Assembly (NCBI GenBank): GCA_963746255.1
Contig: CAVVAJ010000006.1
Location: 9,181 to 73,180 of the forward strand
Source of the DNA: DAOVXM01 sp963746255
GTDB lineage: Bacteria; Chloroflexota; Anaerolineae; Anaerolineales; UBA4823
Length of the DNA stretch: 64,000 nucleotides
Reading direction: 5' to 3'
Shown: positions 47,858 to 56,697 of the stretch, piece by piece
How positions within the stretch are numbered: the first letter of the stretch is position 1
How the letters are laid out: each line of letters starts with the position of its first letter
Position numbers and translations under genes: made by a program
The notes under the pieces: model-generated
Seen by the model: the letters and a program-made list of their open reading frames with translations, nothing else
The model's database searches: none
Told to the model about the DNA's origin: nothing

Positions 47858-47895
47858 AAAACCCGATGCACAACTATCTGCATCGGGTTTTTTCT
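47858..47895 (+). terminator. Intrinsic terminator after panB
   Basis: AAAACCCGATGCA (47858-47870) pairs perfectly with TGCATCGGGTTTT (47879-47891), loop CAACTATC, followed by TTCTT. This is a textbook rho-independent terminator. Confidence 0.9.
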
Positions 47896-47912
47896 TCTCG
47901 AGGAGAGCAAAA

Positions 47913-49181
47913 ATGACTTCTGATCTACACCAACGCTTGAAAATCCCTTACGACCGTCTAGATGACATTAACACAATCCTACTCGATCAAGATTTGCGAG
48001 TGATAACTGATTTCTTCGATGTGGTCGCCCGATATGGATCGCCTGAAGATATTAATCGTCAAGCTCAAGCAGCACGTCACCTACCAACTTTATTAAGTAA
48101 GATAGAAGCAGCTACACCGGAGTATTACCAAGACCTGCAGTGGCTCATCGCCAAGCGCGACGCTAAGGAATTTATCAGCGAGACAGATTACCGCAAAAAA
48201 GTACTCGGAAATAAATTCAATCAGACATCGTTTAGAGATGAATTCGCAGTAACACTTGAAATTAGCGCCGCCCAATACTTTCCATGGATAAGGGCAGCTG
48301 CTGAACGTGCGATTGATCGAGGTGAGCTGATGCCTGGCCGGTTCATCCGAGTACGCAAGATGAAGGAGCAAGAAGCCGATGGCGACTTGACTGCCTTTGC
48401 AGCTGCAATGCAGATTATCGGCGCCAGTTACGTAGAAACCCTGGATACGAAAGGCACGGATGGCTCAAATGTCCACCTGGGTGGTCCTGACACCATAACA
48501 GGTTATTTCGGTGGTATCGGACAACCCAATCAGCATGCATTGAAATGGCTGGATGAGTTCTTGTATTATTACACCAAGTACGGTGTGCAGCAGGTACTGA
48601 ATATAAACCCAGGAACCGTCCTGCTGGGGTATTTTCTGTACCGGATTGGTGTGGACATCCAGTTCAAGATATCTGTATTCATGGGAAATGACAACCCGTA
48701 TGCCGGTTTTTGGACCCTGCTGGGGGCTAAACTGTTCGCCCGCGATGATGGGAGCTCTCCCTTGATAGGTTTCAATTGGTCTAATTCGGTGGACAATGAA
48801 ACCATGGAGATCACAGCCCAATTCCGTGAACCACTGGGTTTTGAAGATGTCGTGCGTTTTGAGCATCACATTACTGAAACCTATAAAAGCATCGTTCGCC
48901 AACCATACAACCGCCGTGACGAATTAGTCACTATTGCAGGAGATGTAGCAAACATATCGGCTAAACATGAAGGCGGTGACCCAGATATTGACAGCCAACG
49001 CAGTCACCCATCAGACATTTTAGATTATTTCAGGGACAAGGAAGAGATAATCGAAGCAGGCGATTGGGATAATTTGCTGCAGAATTTCATGGATAAATTC
49101 GATGCAACCAATCGGACTGCACAAGCTTTGACCGAGAACGGGCTGTCGTTTATTGCCGCGAATAAATTACATCATGTATAG
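47913..49181 (+). CDS. Conserved protein of unknown function (possible TIM-barrel enzyme)
   Basis: The 422-residue soluble protein is well formed but not recognised. Its middle part has VETLDTKGTDGSNVHLGGPDT, GVQQVLNINPGTVLLGYFLYRIG, KISVFMGNDNPYAGFWTLLGAK and FNWSNSVDNETM, with alternating strands and helices that suggest a barrel. Helical ends flank it. It starts with an AGGAGAG ribosome binding site right after the panB terminator, so it is its own unit. No cofactor motif or membrane segment is visible. Confidence 0.55.
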   Translation: MTSDLHQRLKIPYDRLDDINTILLDQDLRVITDFFDVVARYGSPEDINRQAQAARHLPTLLSKIEAATPEYYQDLQWLIAKRDAKEFISETDYRKKVLGNKFNQTSFRDEFAVTLEISAAQYFPWIRAAAERAIDRGELMPGRFIRVRKMKEQEADGDLTAFAAAMQIIGASYVETLDTKGTDGSNVHLGGPDTITGYFGGIGQPNQHALKWLDEFLYYYTKYGVQQVLNINPGTVLLGYFLYRIGVDIQFKISVFMGNDNPYAGFWTLLGAKLFARDDGSSPLIGFNWSNSVDNETMEITAQFREPLGFEDVVRFEHHITETYKSIVRQPYNRRDELVTIAGDVANISAKHEGGDPDIDSQRSHPSDILDYFRDKEEIIEAGDWDNLLQNFMDKFDATNRTAQALTENGLSFIAANKLHHV

Positions 49182-49375
49182 AGAGTTTCTGTATATTATC
49201 CGCTATCTGTCTTTGAAAAAACAGACATTATGAGATATTTAGTGCATTGTAAAGGTGGAAAGTTTCATTCGATGTCCGAGTTTATACGCCTTTGATAATG
49301 CTTAAAGCGTTCTATCTACGCATGATACTTTCTAAACAATCAAATTTGACAGAAATCTAGTTAAGGATACATTCT

Positions 49376-51250
49376 ATGATTCCACGCGTAATGGAAGATT
49401 TTCTAAAAGCCAGATTGCCCGAACGAACACTTCACAACCGATTAATTTGTGAAGAAGATCGATGCTATCTCGAATTTGGTCCGTTAGATGTCGACCGGCT
49501 TTCTCGTTTAGACATCGCGGTCGATAACCTTGGTCCAAGACTCGTAGTATGTATGTGGGACGAGAGTTCTCCACTTGAAATTGGTGGTTTCTTAGTTGTT
49601 GATAACCTCGCCATGGGTAGACCTTCTATGGGTGGTATCCGCATGCTGCCAGATGTAACACCAGCGGCGATTCACAATCTGGCGCGCGGTATGACCTTAA
49701 AGAACGCCGCTGCCAATTTACCCTATGGCGGTGGCAAATCCGGAATAGTTGCCGACCCTGCAGTAGCCGCCGAACAGCACCGCACGATTGTCGAAGGATT
49801 CGCCCGGTTGATATACCGCTATAAGGATATTTATCTGCCTGGCCCCGATGTCGGCACAAACGATGCTGATATGAAAACAATCGCGATTCAAAATGGTATC
49901 GACCATGCGTTGTCTAAACCGGTTGAAATGGGTGGCAACCGTATTGACCAACTAGGTGCCGCGGCAGGTGGCTGCGTTATCGCTTTACAAACGCTGTTGG
50001 ATGAAATACCGCGCTTGAGGGTTCTCCCTCAATTCCAACCCCTTGATATCCCCCAAATTGAAGATGTCTCAATATTAATCCAGGGTTTTGGCGCCGTCGG
50101 TGCACATGCTGCACGTCTTCTTATGGAACGGATTCCAGGTTGTTTGGTCACGGGGATCAGCGATGCCCTTGGCTATCTATACGACCCAGCAGGACTTCCA
50201 ACCCAGGAGCTTTTTGATCTATGGGAATCGCATGGCTTAGTTACACGCCCGTATGCACAAGCGAACTTCTTGTCCCTTGAGAACGCTGCACCGTCAGTGA
50301 AGTACTCAACAGATCCCGATGATCTGCTGCGCGAGTCAGGATTTTGCCTGATGCCAGCCGCACCAATAGCCAATTATCTCGATACCGACCCTTCCACGAA
50401 ACCTTCGATGACCGTTGCCAAAATGGGTAAGTGGTCAGTCATCATAGAAGGTGCGAATACCTATTCTCCCGACCCAGCGCGCAAAGCCGCGCGTGCCCGA
50501 ATGGAAAGGGCTGTTTACCGGGAAAATGGTGTATTGATTGCTACGGATTATCTAGTCAACTCCGGAGGAGTAATTTTTGCCGCCCAAGAACACCTGATCA
50601 AGACACCAGTTGAACTCCGGATTCCTAAGCACATGCTAGGTGATCGCCAAGCTGTGGATCGCTGGTTAGGTGAAAACGCTTCCGGTTTCGATCAGTTGGC
50701 TGAACAGCGCCGAGCCGCAGCAGAGAACTACCGTGATGATGTAATCCGTCGCAACATGCGCGAATTGGTAGACCTTCTGATAACTGATGCCGATATGCTA
50801 CCATATGAAGCCGCTGAGAGGATCAGCATTCAGCGGATCGCCTCAAGTGAATCGGATCGAACAGCCCGCGAGTTGATGGTTCCCATCCCCACAATCACTT
50901 CCACCAACACTGCCCAGGATGCTGCTAAATTACTGATTGATTCCGGCAGCCCTATCTTAGCTGTCACAGCGACATCTGGAGAATTAGTTGGTGTTGTTAC
51001 AAGTTGGGACATCACGCGTGCAACAGCGCTCGGCTCCCCAGATGACACACCTTTAGAGAAAGTGATGACTCATGAAGTGATTACATCGGCACCTCATGAC
51101 AGCATCTTGGACATGCTTCGTAAATTAGAGCACCACGAGATATCGGCAATGCCAGTGGTTGACGATGACTGTGTTGTAGGTGTCGTAAGTGCAGATTTAT
51201 TGGCTACCCGGTCATTGATGCGTCTTGTCCAATCTCAGCTACCCACATAA
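49376..51250 (+). CDS. Glu/Leu/Phe/Val dehydrogenase fused to a C-terminal CBS domain pair
   Basis: Residues about 30-480 of this 624-residue protein form an amino acid dehydrogenase: GGIRMLPDVT, the catalytic segment LPYGGGKSGIVADP, LPGPDVGTNDADM, the Rossmann loop IQGFGAVGAHAARLL and VNSGGVIFAAQE. Residues about 495-620 form two CBS repeats (ARELMVPIPTITSTNTAQDAAKLL, LEKVMTHEVITSAPHDSILDML). CBS pairs bind adenosine nucleotides, so the enzyme is likely controlled by energy charge. Normal glutamate dehydrogenases of about 420-450 residues lack this tail. Confidence 0.85.
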   Translation: MIPRVMEDFLKARLPERTLHNRLICEEDRCYLEFGPLDVDRLSRLDIAVDNLGPRLVVCMWDESSPLEIGGFLVVDNLAMGRPSMGGIRMLPDVTPAAIHNLARGMTLKNAAANLPYGGGKSGIVADPAVAAEQHRTIVEGFARLIYRYKDIYLPGPDVGTNDADMKTIAIQNGIDHALSKPVEMGGNRIDQLGAAAGGCVIALQTLLDEIPRLRVLPQFQPLDIPQIEDVSILIQGFGAVGAHAARLLMERIPGCLVTGISDALGYLYDPAGLPTQELFDLWESHGLVTRPYAQANFLSLENAAPSVKYSTDPDDLLRESGFCLMPAAPIANYLDTDPSTKPSMTVAKMGKWSVIIEGANTYSPDPARKAARARMERAVYRENGVLIATDYLVNSGGVIFAAQEHLIKTPVELRIPKHMLGDRQAVDRWLGENASGFDQLAEQRRAAAENYRDDVIRRNMRELVDLLITDADMLPYEAAERISIQRIASSESDRTARELMVPIPTITSTNTAQDAAKLLIDSGSPILAVTATSGELVGVVTSWDITRATALGSPDDTPLEKVMTHEVITSAPHDSILDMLRKLEHHEISAMPVVDDDCVVGVVSADLLATRSLMRLVQSQLPT

Positions 51251-51257
51251 CAAAATA

Positions 51258-51292
51258 ATAGGGAATGTGATGTTAATAACCGCATTCCCTAT
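51258..51292. terminator. Bidirectional terminator hairpin
   Basis: ATAGGGAATG (51258-51267) pairs with CATTCCCTAT (51283-51292). It lies between the convergent ends of the dehydrogenase-CBS gene and the cooC gene, and the AAAATA on its left supplies a U-run on the minus strand. Confidence 0.7.
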
Positions 51293-51328
51293 CAGGTCAC
51301 TTAAATACGATCTGAGTGTCAGTGCAAG

Positions 51329-52115
51329 CTATATGATCGCTGCCAGCATTTTTACAACTGCCTGGTAGACCGGTGATTCATCCCCTAATTCGATCAGCGG
51401 TTTCCCGCTGGCGTCAAACTCTGTTAATTCCAGATTTGCTGGTACAACACCCAGCAGGGGCACATCCAATCGGTCAATTTTCTCTTGTAAGATATCGGGG
51501 ATGGTACCATTTAAGCGATTCAGTATCAAATAGGAATTTTCAATATTGATATCTAGTTCTTTTCTGAATTCCGCTATCCGCTCCGCCGCTACAATTTCCT
51601 CGCTGCGAAGGATCACTCACAATAAGCAAATGCTCGACATCACGGGTCGTCCGCCGGCTTAGATGCTCCATACCAGCCTCGTTGTCAATAATTATAAAAG
51701 CGTAATTCTTGCTAATGCTGTCCACTACTTCACGTAAATTGTGGTTGACAGCACAGTAGCAGCCCTGCCCTTCGGGTTGACCCATTGCGATGAGATCAAA
51801 ATCGTCTCCTTCAGAAAGCGCTGCGCGCACCTGGTAATCTAAATATTCCCGTTTGCTGATCCCCCCCGGAAGGGCGCCCATCGTCGCGCCACCTGCAGTC
51901 AGAGATTCTTTCACTTGAGCTAACATATCTTCACGGATATCTCCGATTGTCCAGTCCATTTCTAATCCCAGGACCATATTTAGATTCGCGCTAGGATCCG
52001 CATCAATAGCTAATACCGCACCCTTTTGGTTATCAACTAAGTACTTAATCACCATTCCAGCAATCGTAGTTTTACCTACACCACCCTTTCCCGCCAATGC
52101 AATTGTCGTTGACAT
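51329..52115 (-). CDS. CooC-type nickel-insertion ATPase 1, frame broken once
   Basis: The reading frame starts MSTTIALAGKGGVGKTTIAG (deviant Walker A of the MinD/CooC type), then IDADPSANLNMVLGLEM, QPEGQGCYCAVNHNLREVVD with the CxC motif that binds metal in CooC, and IIIDNEAGMEHLSRRT. After SDPSQRG the continuation (IVAAERIAEFRKELDI ... LIELGDESPVYQ) is in another frame; one extra T in the run 51595-51597 explains this. Repaired length is 261 residues, as expected. CooC proteins load nickel into CO dehydrogenase. Confidence 0.85.
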
Positions 52116-52130
52116 TATCTTACACCTTCC

Positions 52131-52910
52131 TCAAGAAGCAATCTTTTGATTGAGATTGCTAACAATTTTTTCTGCTGCGATCTTCAATTCCGGGGCATGG
52201 TCATAGACTGGGATACCCAATCGATCTGCTTCCTGGACTTTCATATCTGCGGGAAGTGTTCCAATAACCTCTAATCCAGGCGATACCTGAGTTAGAAAAT
52301 CGACCTCTTCCGCATTACGCACCTTGTTACCGACCAGCCACAAATTCGTTAGCCCGATATCCATTGCCAATTTCTTTATCTGAGCAGCAGTACCGATGGA
52401 ACGTTTAGTCGGTTCTACTACCACTAACATGGCGTCGACGAAATCAACAGTCGCGCGTCCCAAATGTTCAACCCCTGCGTACATATCCAAGATCAAGACA
52501 TCGTCCTTGCGAAAGAGCAGATGCGTGAAGAGAGTTTTCAGCATAGCACTTTCCGGACAGATGCATCCTGAACCACCCAGGTCAACAGCACCCATTTCTA
52601 GTAAACGTACATTGTTATGTATCACGCTGAACCGCTCAGGAATATCGTCCACTCGGGGATTAATCGTAAAGAAACCACCGGTTGTCCCAGGTTTAGCACC
52701 CGTACGTTCGTAAATTAGGTCATCCATTTCTGAGATTGGATGCAAATTCTCTTGCAGTTCCGGTGGAAACCCGAGCGCTCCTGCAAGACAAGGCGAAGGA
52801 TCAGCATCGACTGCGAGAACTTCCCGGCCTGCATCTGCATATACTTGAGCAATTAACGCGGCTAAAGTGGTTTTCCCAACGCCGCCTTTTCCAGTTATTG
52901 CTAGTTTCAT
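52131..52910 (-). CDS. CooC-type nickel-insertion ATPase 2
   Basis: The 259-residue protein starts MKLAITGKGGVGKTTLAALI, continues with VDADPSPCLAGALGFP, the GSGCICPESAML motif (CxC pair of CooC) and ILDMYAGVEHLGRATVDFVD. It is intact and lies 15 bp upstream, in transcription order, of the first cooC gene. Having two different CooC ATPases fits an organism with a CO dehydrogenase/acetyl-CoA synthase of the Wood-Ljungdahl pathway; the CODH itself is not in the window. Confidence 0.88.
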   Translation of the reverse strand: MKLAITGKGGVGKTTLAALIAQVYADAGREVLAVDADPSPCLAGALGFPPELQENLHPISEMDDLIYERTGAKPGTTGGFFTINPRVDDIPERFSVIHNNVRLLEMGAVDLGGSGCICPESAMLKTLFTHLLFRKDDVLILDMYAGVEHLGRATVDFVDAMLVVVEPTKRSIGTAAQIKKLAMDIGLTNLWLVGNKVRNAEEVDFLTQVSPGLEVIGTLPADMKVQEADRLGIPVYDHAPELKIAAEKIVSNLNQKIAS

Positions 52911-52928
52911 CGGCTTAGATCTTTTTTA

Positions 52929-54310
52929 TCATCCTTTCTTTTGGATTAATCTCGGACCATCGGGTCGATCCTCGACTTCATATCCGAAGTCATTCAATTG
53001 GCCGCGTAGTTCATCCGCTAGCGCCCAATCTTTACTCGCTCTTGCCGCTTGACGCTTTTCAATCAAGGTCTGGACCTCAGCAGGGATATCAGTAGATTTG
53101 GGAGCCCATTCCTTTAGCTGCAACCCCAATACTCGGTCGAATATTAAAATCGTGGCTTTTTTTGTCGCATCCGGCAAGTCGCTTCGTACCAAATCCCATG
53201 CGACTGCAATCGCGCGCGGCATGTTTAAGTCCTCATTGATCTGTGCGACAAATTTATCCATGAAATCTTCATCGACATTTCCAGGAGTACCCCAACTATA
53301 AACCGATTGCCGCAGTCGTTCCAAAGAAGTCGTCGCGCTGTCTAAACCCTCCCAGGTAAAGGTCAGTTTCGAACGGTAATTGGCATTTAGACAGAAATAA
53401 CGATATGCTAAAGGGTCATAGCCATTTTCAACCAGCGTATCAAGCCTGAGAAACTCTCCCGAGGATTTCGACATCCTTTCAGTATCCAACTGCAGGAAAT
53501 ATCCATGCATCCAGAAGTTAGCAAGCCTTGTCCCATAGCAAGCTTCGGTTTGGGCGATTTCGTTGGTGTGATGGACATTGATATGGTCCTCTCCGCCGCA
53601 GTGGATATCGAAAAACTCGCCCAAATACTTCGCGGACATTGCTGAGCATTCGATGTGCCAGCCAGGGAAGCCGACCCCCCATGGGCTATCCCACTCCATC
53701 TGACGCTGTTTATCTTTCGGGCTGAACTTCCACAAAGCAAAATCGGTCACGTTCATTTTCTCGCCCATGTCGATCCGTGACCCAGCTTGCAACCCATCTA
53801 TATCCAGCCGGCCAAGGGTGCCATAATCAGAAAGCTTTGAAGTATTAAAATAAATCCCATCGGAAGTCTGCGTAGGTATATCCTTTCTTCTCAATGCATC
53901 TCACAAAGTCAATTTGCTCTTGGATATGGTCAGTAGCCCGGCACCAGATGGTTGGATCTATGATGTTCAGGTCGCTCTAGATCATTTCTAAATGCCTGGG
54001 TATACTGTTCTGCGATTTCCTGGGCGGTTTTTCCAGTCCGCCGAGAGCCTTTCTCCATCTTATCTTCGCCAGTATCTGAATCCGAAACAAGATGCCCAAC
54101 ATCGGTGATATTCATCACATGGTTCACGATGTAGCCATTAAATTCCAGCACCCGTCGTAAAAAATCTTCGAATATATACGTCCGCAGGTTGCCAATATGG
54201 GCGAAATCATAGACAGTTGGACCACAGGTATATAAACCTACCCTGCCAGGTGCGAGCGGTTCGAATTCTCGCAATTTTCGCTCATATGTATCATATAGCT
54301 TCAAGATCAT
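52929..54310 (-). CDS. cysS: Cysteinyl-tRNA synthetase, interrupted by two single-base insertions
   Basis: The N-terminal part has [21 protein letters not shown] (zinc cysteine and HIGH-type motif) and the C-terminal part has [14 protein letters not shown] (zinc ligands) and [13 protein letters not shown] (KMSKS). Between them, removing one base near 53970 and one near 53864 restores [43 protein letters not shown], exactly the family sequence, giving 459 residues. As this enzyme charges tRNA-Cys and is normally essential, the breaks are probably sequence errors. It is the first gene of the minus-strand cysS-cooC-cooC set. Confidence 0.88.
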
Positions 54311-54675
54311 GTTCTCTTCCTACCATCGTTGTTAACGCAGCCCTTCTTTAGCAAATCCACCGTATTATACCTGCTCTCGCTCCACTCACAACAAGATCCC
54401 GCAATAGATGCGTTCCGATTCATCAATAAGCTTTTCCCGGGAAATCGAGACAAACAATAATGAAAACTAATTTGTGCTTTTTTTCACAATATATGTTATA
54501 ATGTGCGAAATAGCTTTGGAAGTAGGCAAGCGTACAGTCACTGTTTCAGCCTGACTCGAAATTAAGGATCCGAGGATCCATCATATTCATTGGCTTGCCG
54601 CCACCACCCACGGCAAACAATACACCACTCAATTCAAGTCATGGCTAGCATAGCATGCGAGAGGAGGTAAGCCGG
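54311..54675 (+). promoter_or_regulatory. Divergent intergenic region with candidate hdrA promoter and structured 5' leader
   Basis: A TATAAT box at 54497-54502 points toward hdrA, with a weak TTGTGC upstream. The following 150 bases can fold: GGCAAGC (54525-54531) pairs with GCTTGCC (54593-54599), enclosing ACAGTCACTGT, CTCG/CGAG and two GGATCC segments. This could be a regulatory RNA leader. I cannot match it to a known riboswitch. The minus-strand promoter for cysS is not clear. Confidence 0.45.
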
Positions 54676-56697
54676 ATGAGCCAAAATCCCAACGATAGTA
54701 CTCCCATGCCGAATACGGTTCATTCTAGTAGGTCTAGCCCTAATATTGGCGTATATATCTGTCACTGCGGGACGAATATCGCAGGAGTTGTGGATGTTGA
54801 AGCGGTATCGGATTTCGCCTCACAACTTGAAGGGGTAAAAATTTCCCGTACATATCCTTATATGTGCTCGGACCCCGGACAAGAGTTGATCAAAGATGAT
54901 GTCATCAACCAAAACTTAGACCGGGTCGTTGTCGCCTCGTGTTCACCATTGATGCATGAGACAACTTTTCGAGCCGCCTGCGGCGAAGCTGGATTAAATC
55001 CTTTCCTTTTCCAGATGACCAATATCCGCGAGCACTGTTCATGGGTAACCGACGATCGAGCTAGTGCAACGCAAAAGGCAAAATCTCTGGTTTCAGCTGC
55101 GATACACCGCGTGGCTCATCATCTACCATTGAACACCCGCCAGGTAGATGTGGGACAATCCGTACTTATAGTGGGCGGTGGCATTGCTGGAATTGAGGCT
55201 GCTCTGCGTTTAGCCGATTCCGGCAAGCATGTCTACTTGGTTGAGCGACAGCCTAGTATCGGTGGGCACATGGCCCAGCTGTATAAAACATTCCCCACCC
55301 TAGATTGTGCAGCTTGAATACTCACCCCGAAAATGGTGTCCGTCGGACGCCACGAAAACATCACTCTGCTGAGCTACAGTGAGGTTGAATCTGTCCAGGG
55401 TTATGTCGGCAATTTCACTGTCACTATCAGGAAAAATCCTAGGTACATAAACGAAGATTTGTGTACTGGCTGCGGTACGTGCGTAGAGAAATGTCCTTGG
55501 AAAAAAATACCTTCAGAGTTTGATCTGGGTAAGGGGAATCGACCAGCCATATATTTTTCTTTTGCCCAAGCCGTTCCCCGTATTCCCGTCATCGATGTAA
55601 AAAACTGTGCATATTTCCGGAATGGTAAATGCCGGGCGTGTGAGAAATTCTGCCAAACTGGAGCAATTGACTTCCAACAACAAGCAGAGGTGGTCGAATT
55701 CAACATTGGCACGATCATCTTAGCAACGGGATTCAAAGATTTCGATCCGGGTAAAGCACCGCAGTATGGATATCCAGTACTGGATGATGTCCTCACCGGG
55801 ATGGAATTTGAACGTATCGTTAACACAGGTGGTCCAACAGTTGGAGAAATCCGCACCGTAGATGGCCGAAAACCAGAACGGATTGCGATCCTGCATTGTG
55901 TTGGCTCACGCGATAAGGATCTTCACGAGTACTGCTCCCGCGTATGTTGTATGTACTCCTTGAAATTAGCGAAACTTATCCGGGATTATAGTGACGCGGA
56001 TGTTGTCGAGTTCTATCGTGATATGCGTACATTTGGGAAAGGGTATGAGGTTTTTTATAAACACGTTCAGGAACAAGGGGTTGAATTCGTTCGCTTTGAG
56101 AAAGCTATCGCCGTCAGCCGCCATAATGGCCGGCTGCAAGTTTCAACAAAGGATATATACAGCGGCGAAGAACTACATACTCTTGTCGATATGGTTGTGC
56201 TCAGCACTGGATTTGAGCCCCAAGATGATCAATTAAAGACAGCCAAGAAGTTCGGCGTCAGCCTCAGCCCCGATGGGTTCTTCATGGAGAAACACCCTAA
56301 GTTAGCTCCTGTAGAAACCGCAACGGACGGTGTCTACTTAGCCGGTGCTTGCCAAAGTCCTAAAGATATTCCGGATAGTGTTGCACACGGTAGTGCAGCT
56401 GCGGCAGCAGCACTTTCATTGATGGATGCAGGACATGTAGAACTAGAACCTTTTACTACGTATGTAATACCTGAAAAGTGTGGCAGCTGCCACACTTGTG
56501 AAGGCCTCTGCCCCTATGGAGCCATACAGATGGTGCCTTTCGAGGATCGGCTTGTAGCGTCAATCAACGAAGTTCTCTGCAAGGGTTGTGGGGCTTGTGC
56601 TGCAGCTTGCCCTTCTAGTGCAGTAGTGCAGCATGGTTTTACTGATGCTCAAGTCCTAGCAGAGATTGAAGGCGCCTTATTGGAGAGATTGCAATGA
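54676..56697 (+). CDS. hdrA: HdrA-type heterodisulfide reductase subunit, selenoprotein (TGA at 55315-55317 read as selenocysteine)
   Basis: The 673-residue flavoprotein starts at the ATG served by the GAGGAGGT ribosome binding site. Order: N-terminal domain with GVYICHCGTNIAG and YMCSDPGQ, an FAD loop VGGGIAGIEAALRLADSGK, TLDCAA, then an in-frame TGA at codon 214 and ILTPKMVSVGRH. Iron-sulfur motifs follow: CTGCGTCVEKC, CRACEKFC, and two C-terminal ferredoxin sites CGSCHTCEGLCPYG and CKGCGACAAACPSS. HdrA proteins usually have Cys where TGA stands, so selenocysteine is expected there. It is the electron-bifurcating core of Hdr complexes. It overlaps the next gene by 4 bp. Confidence 0.88.
55335..55351 (+). 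promoter_or_regulatory. Putative bacterial SECIS hairpin of hdrA copy 1
   Basis: GGUGUCC-GUC-GGACGCC forms a 7-bp stem (one U-G pair) with loop GUC, starting 17 nt after the TGA. The G at the start of the loop and the loop distance of 24 nt fit the rules for bacterial selenocysteine insertion elements, which sit inside the coding region. Confidence 0.7.

Noticed and set aside
54676..55317. Reading the TGA at 55315 as the end of a short gene, with a separate gene starting at 55333
   Set aside because: The HdrA family sequence continues in the same frame directly across the TGA, and the second hdrA has the same TGA at the same place. Two identical independent truncations are far less likely than selenocysteine.
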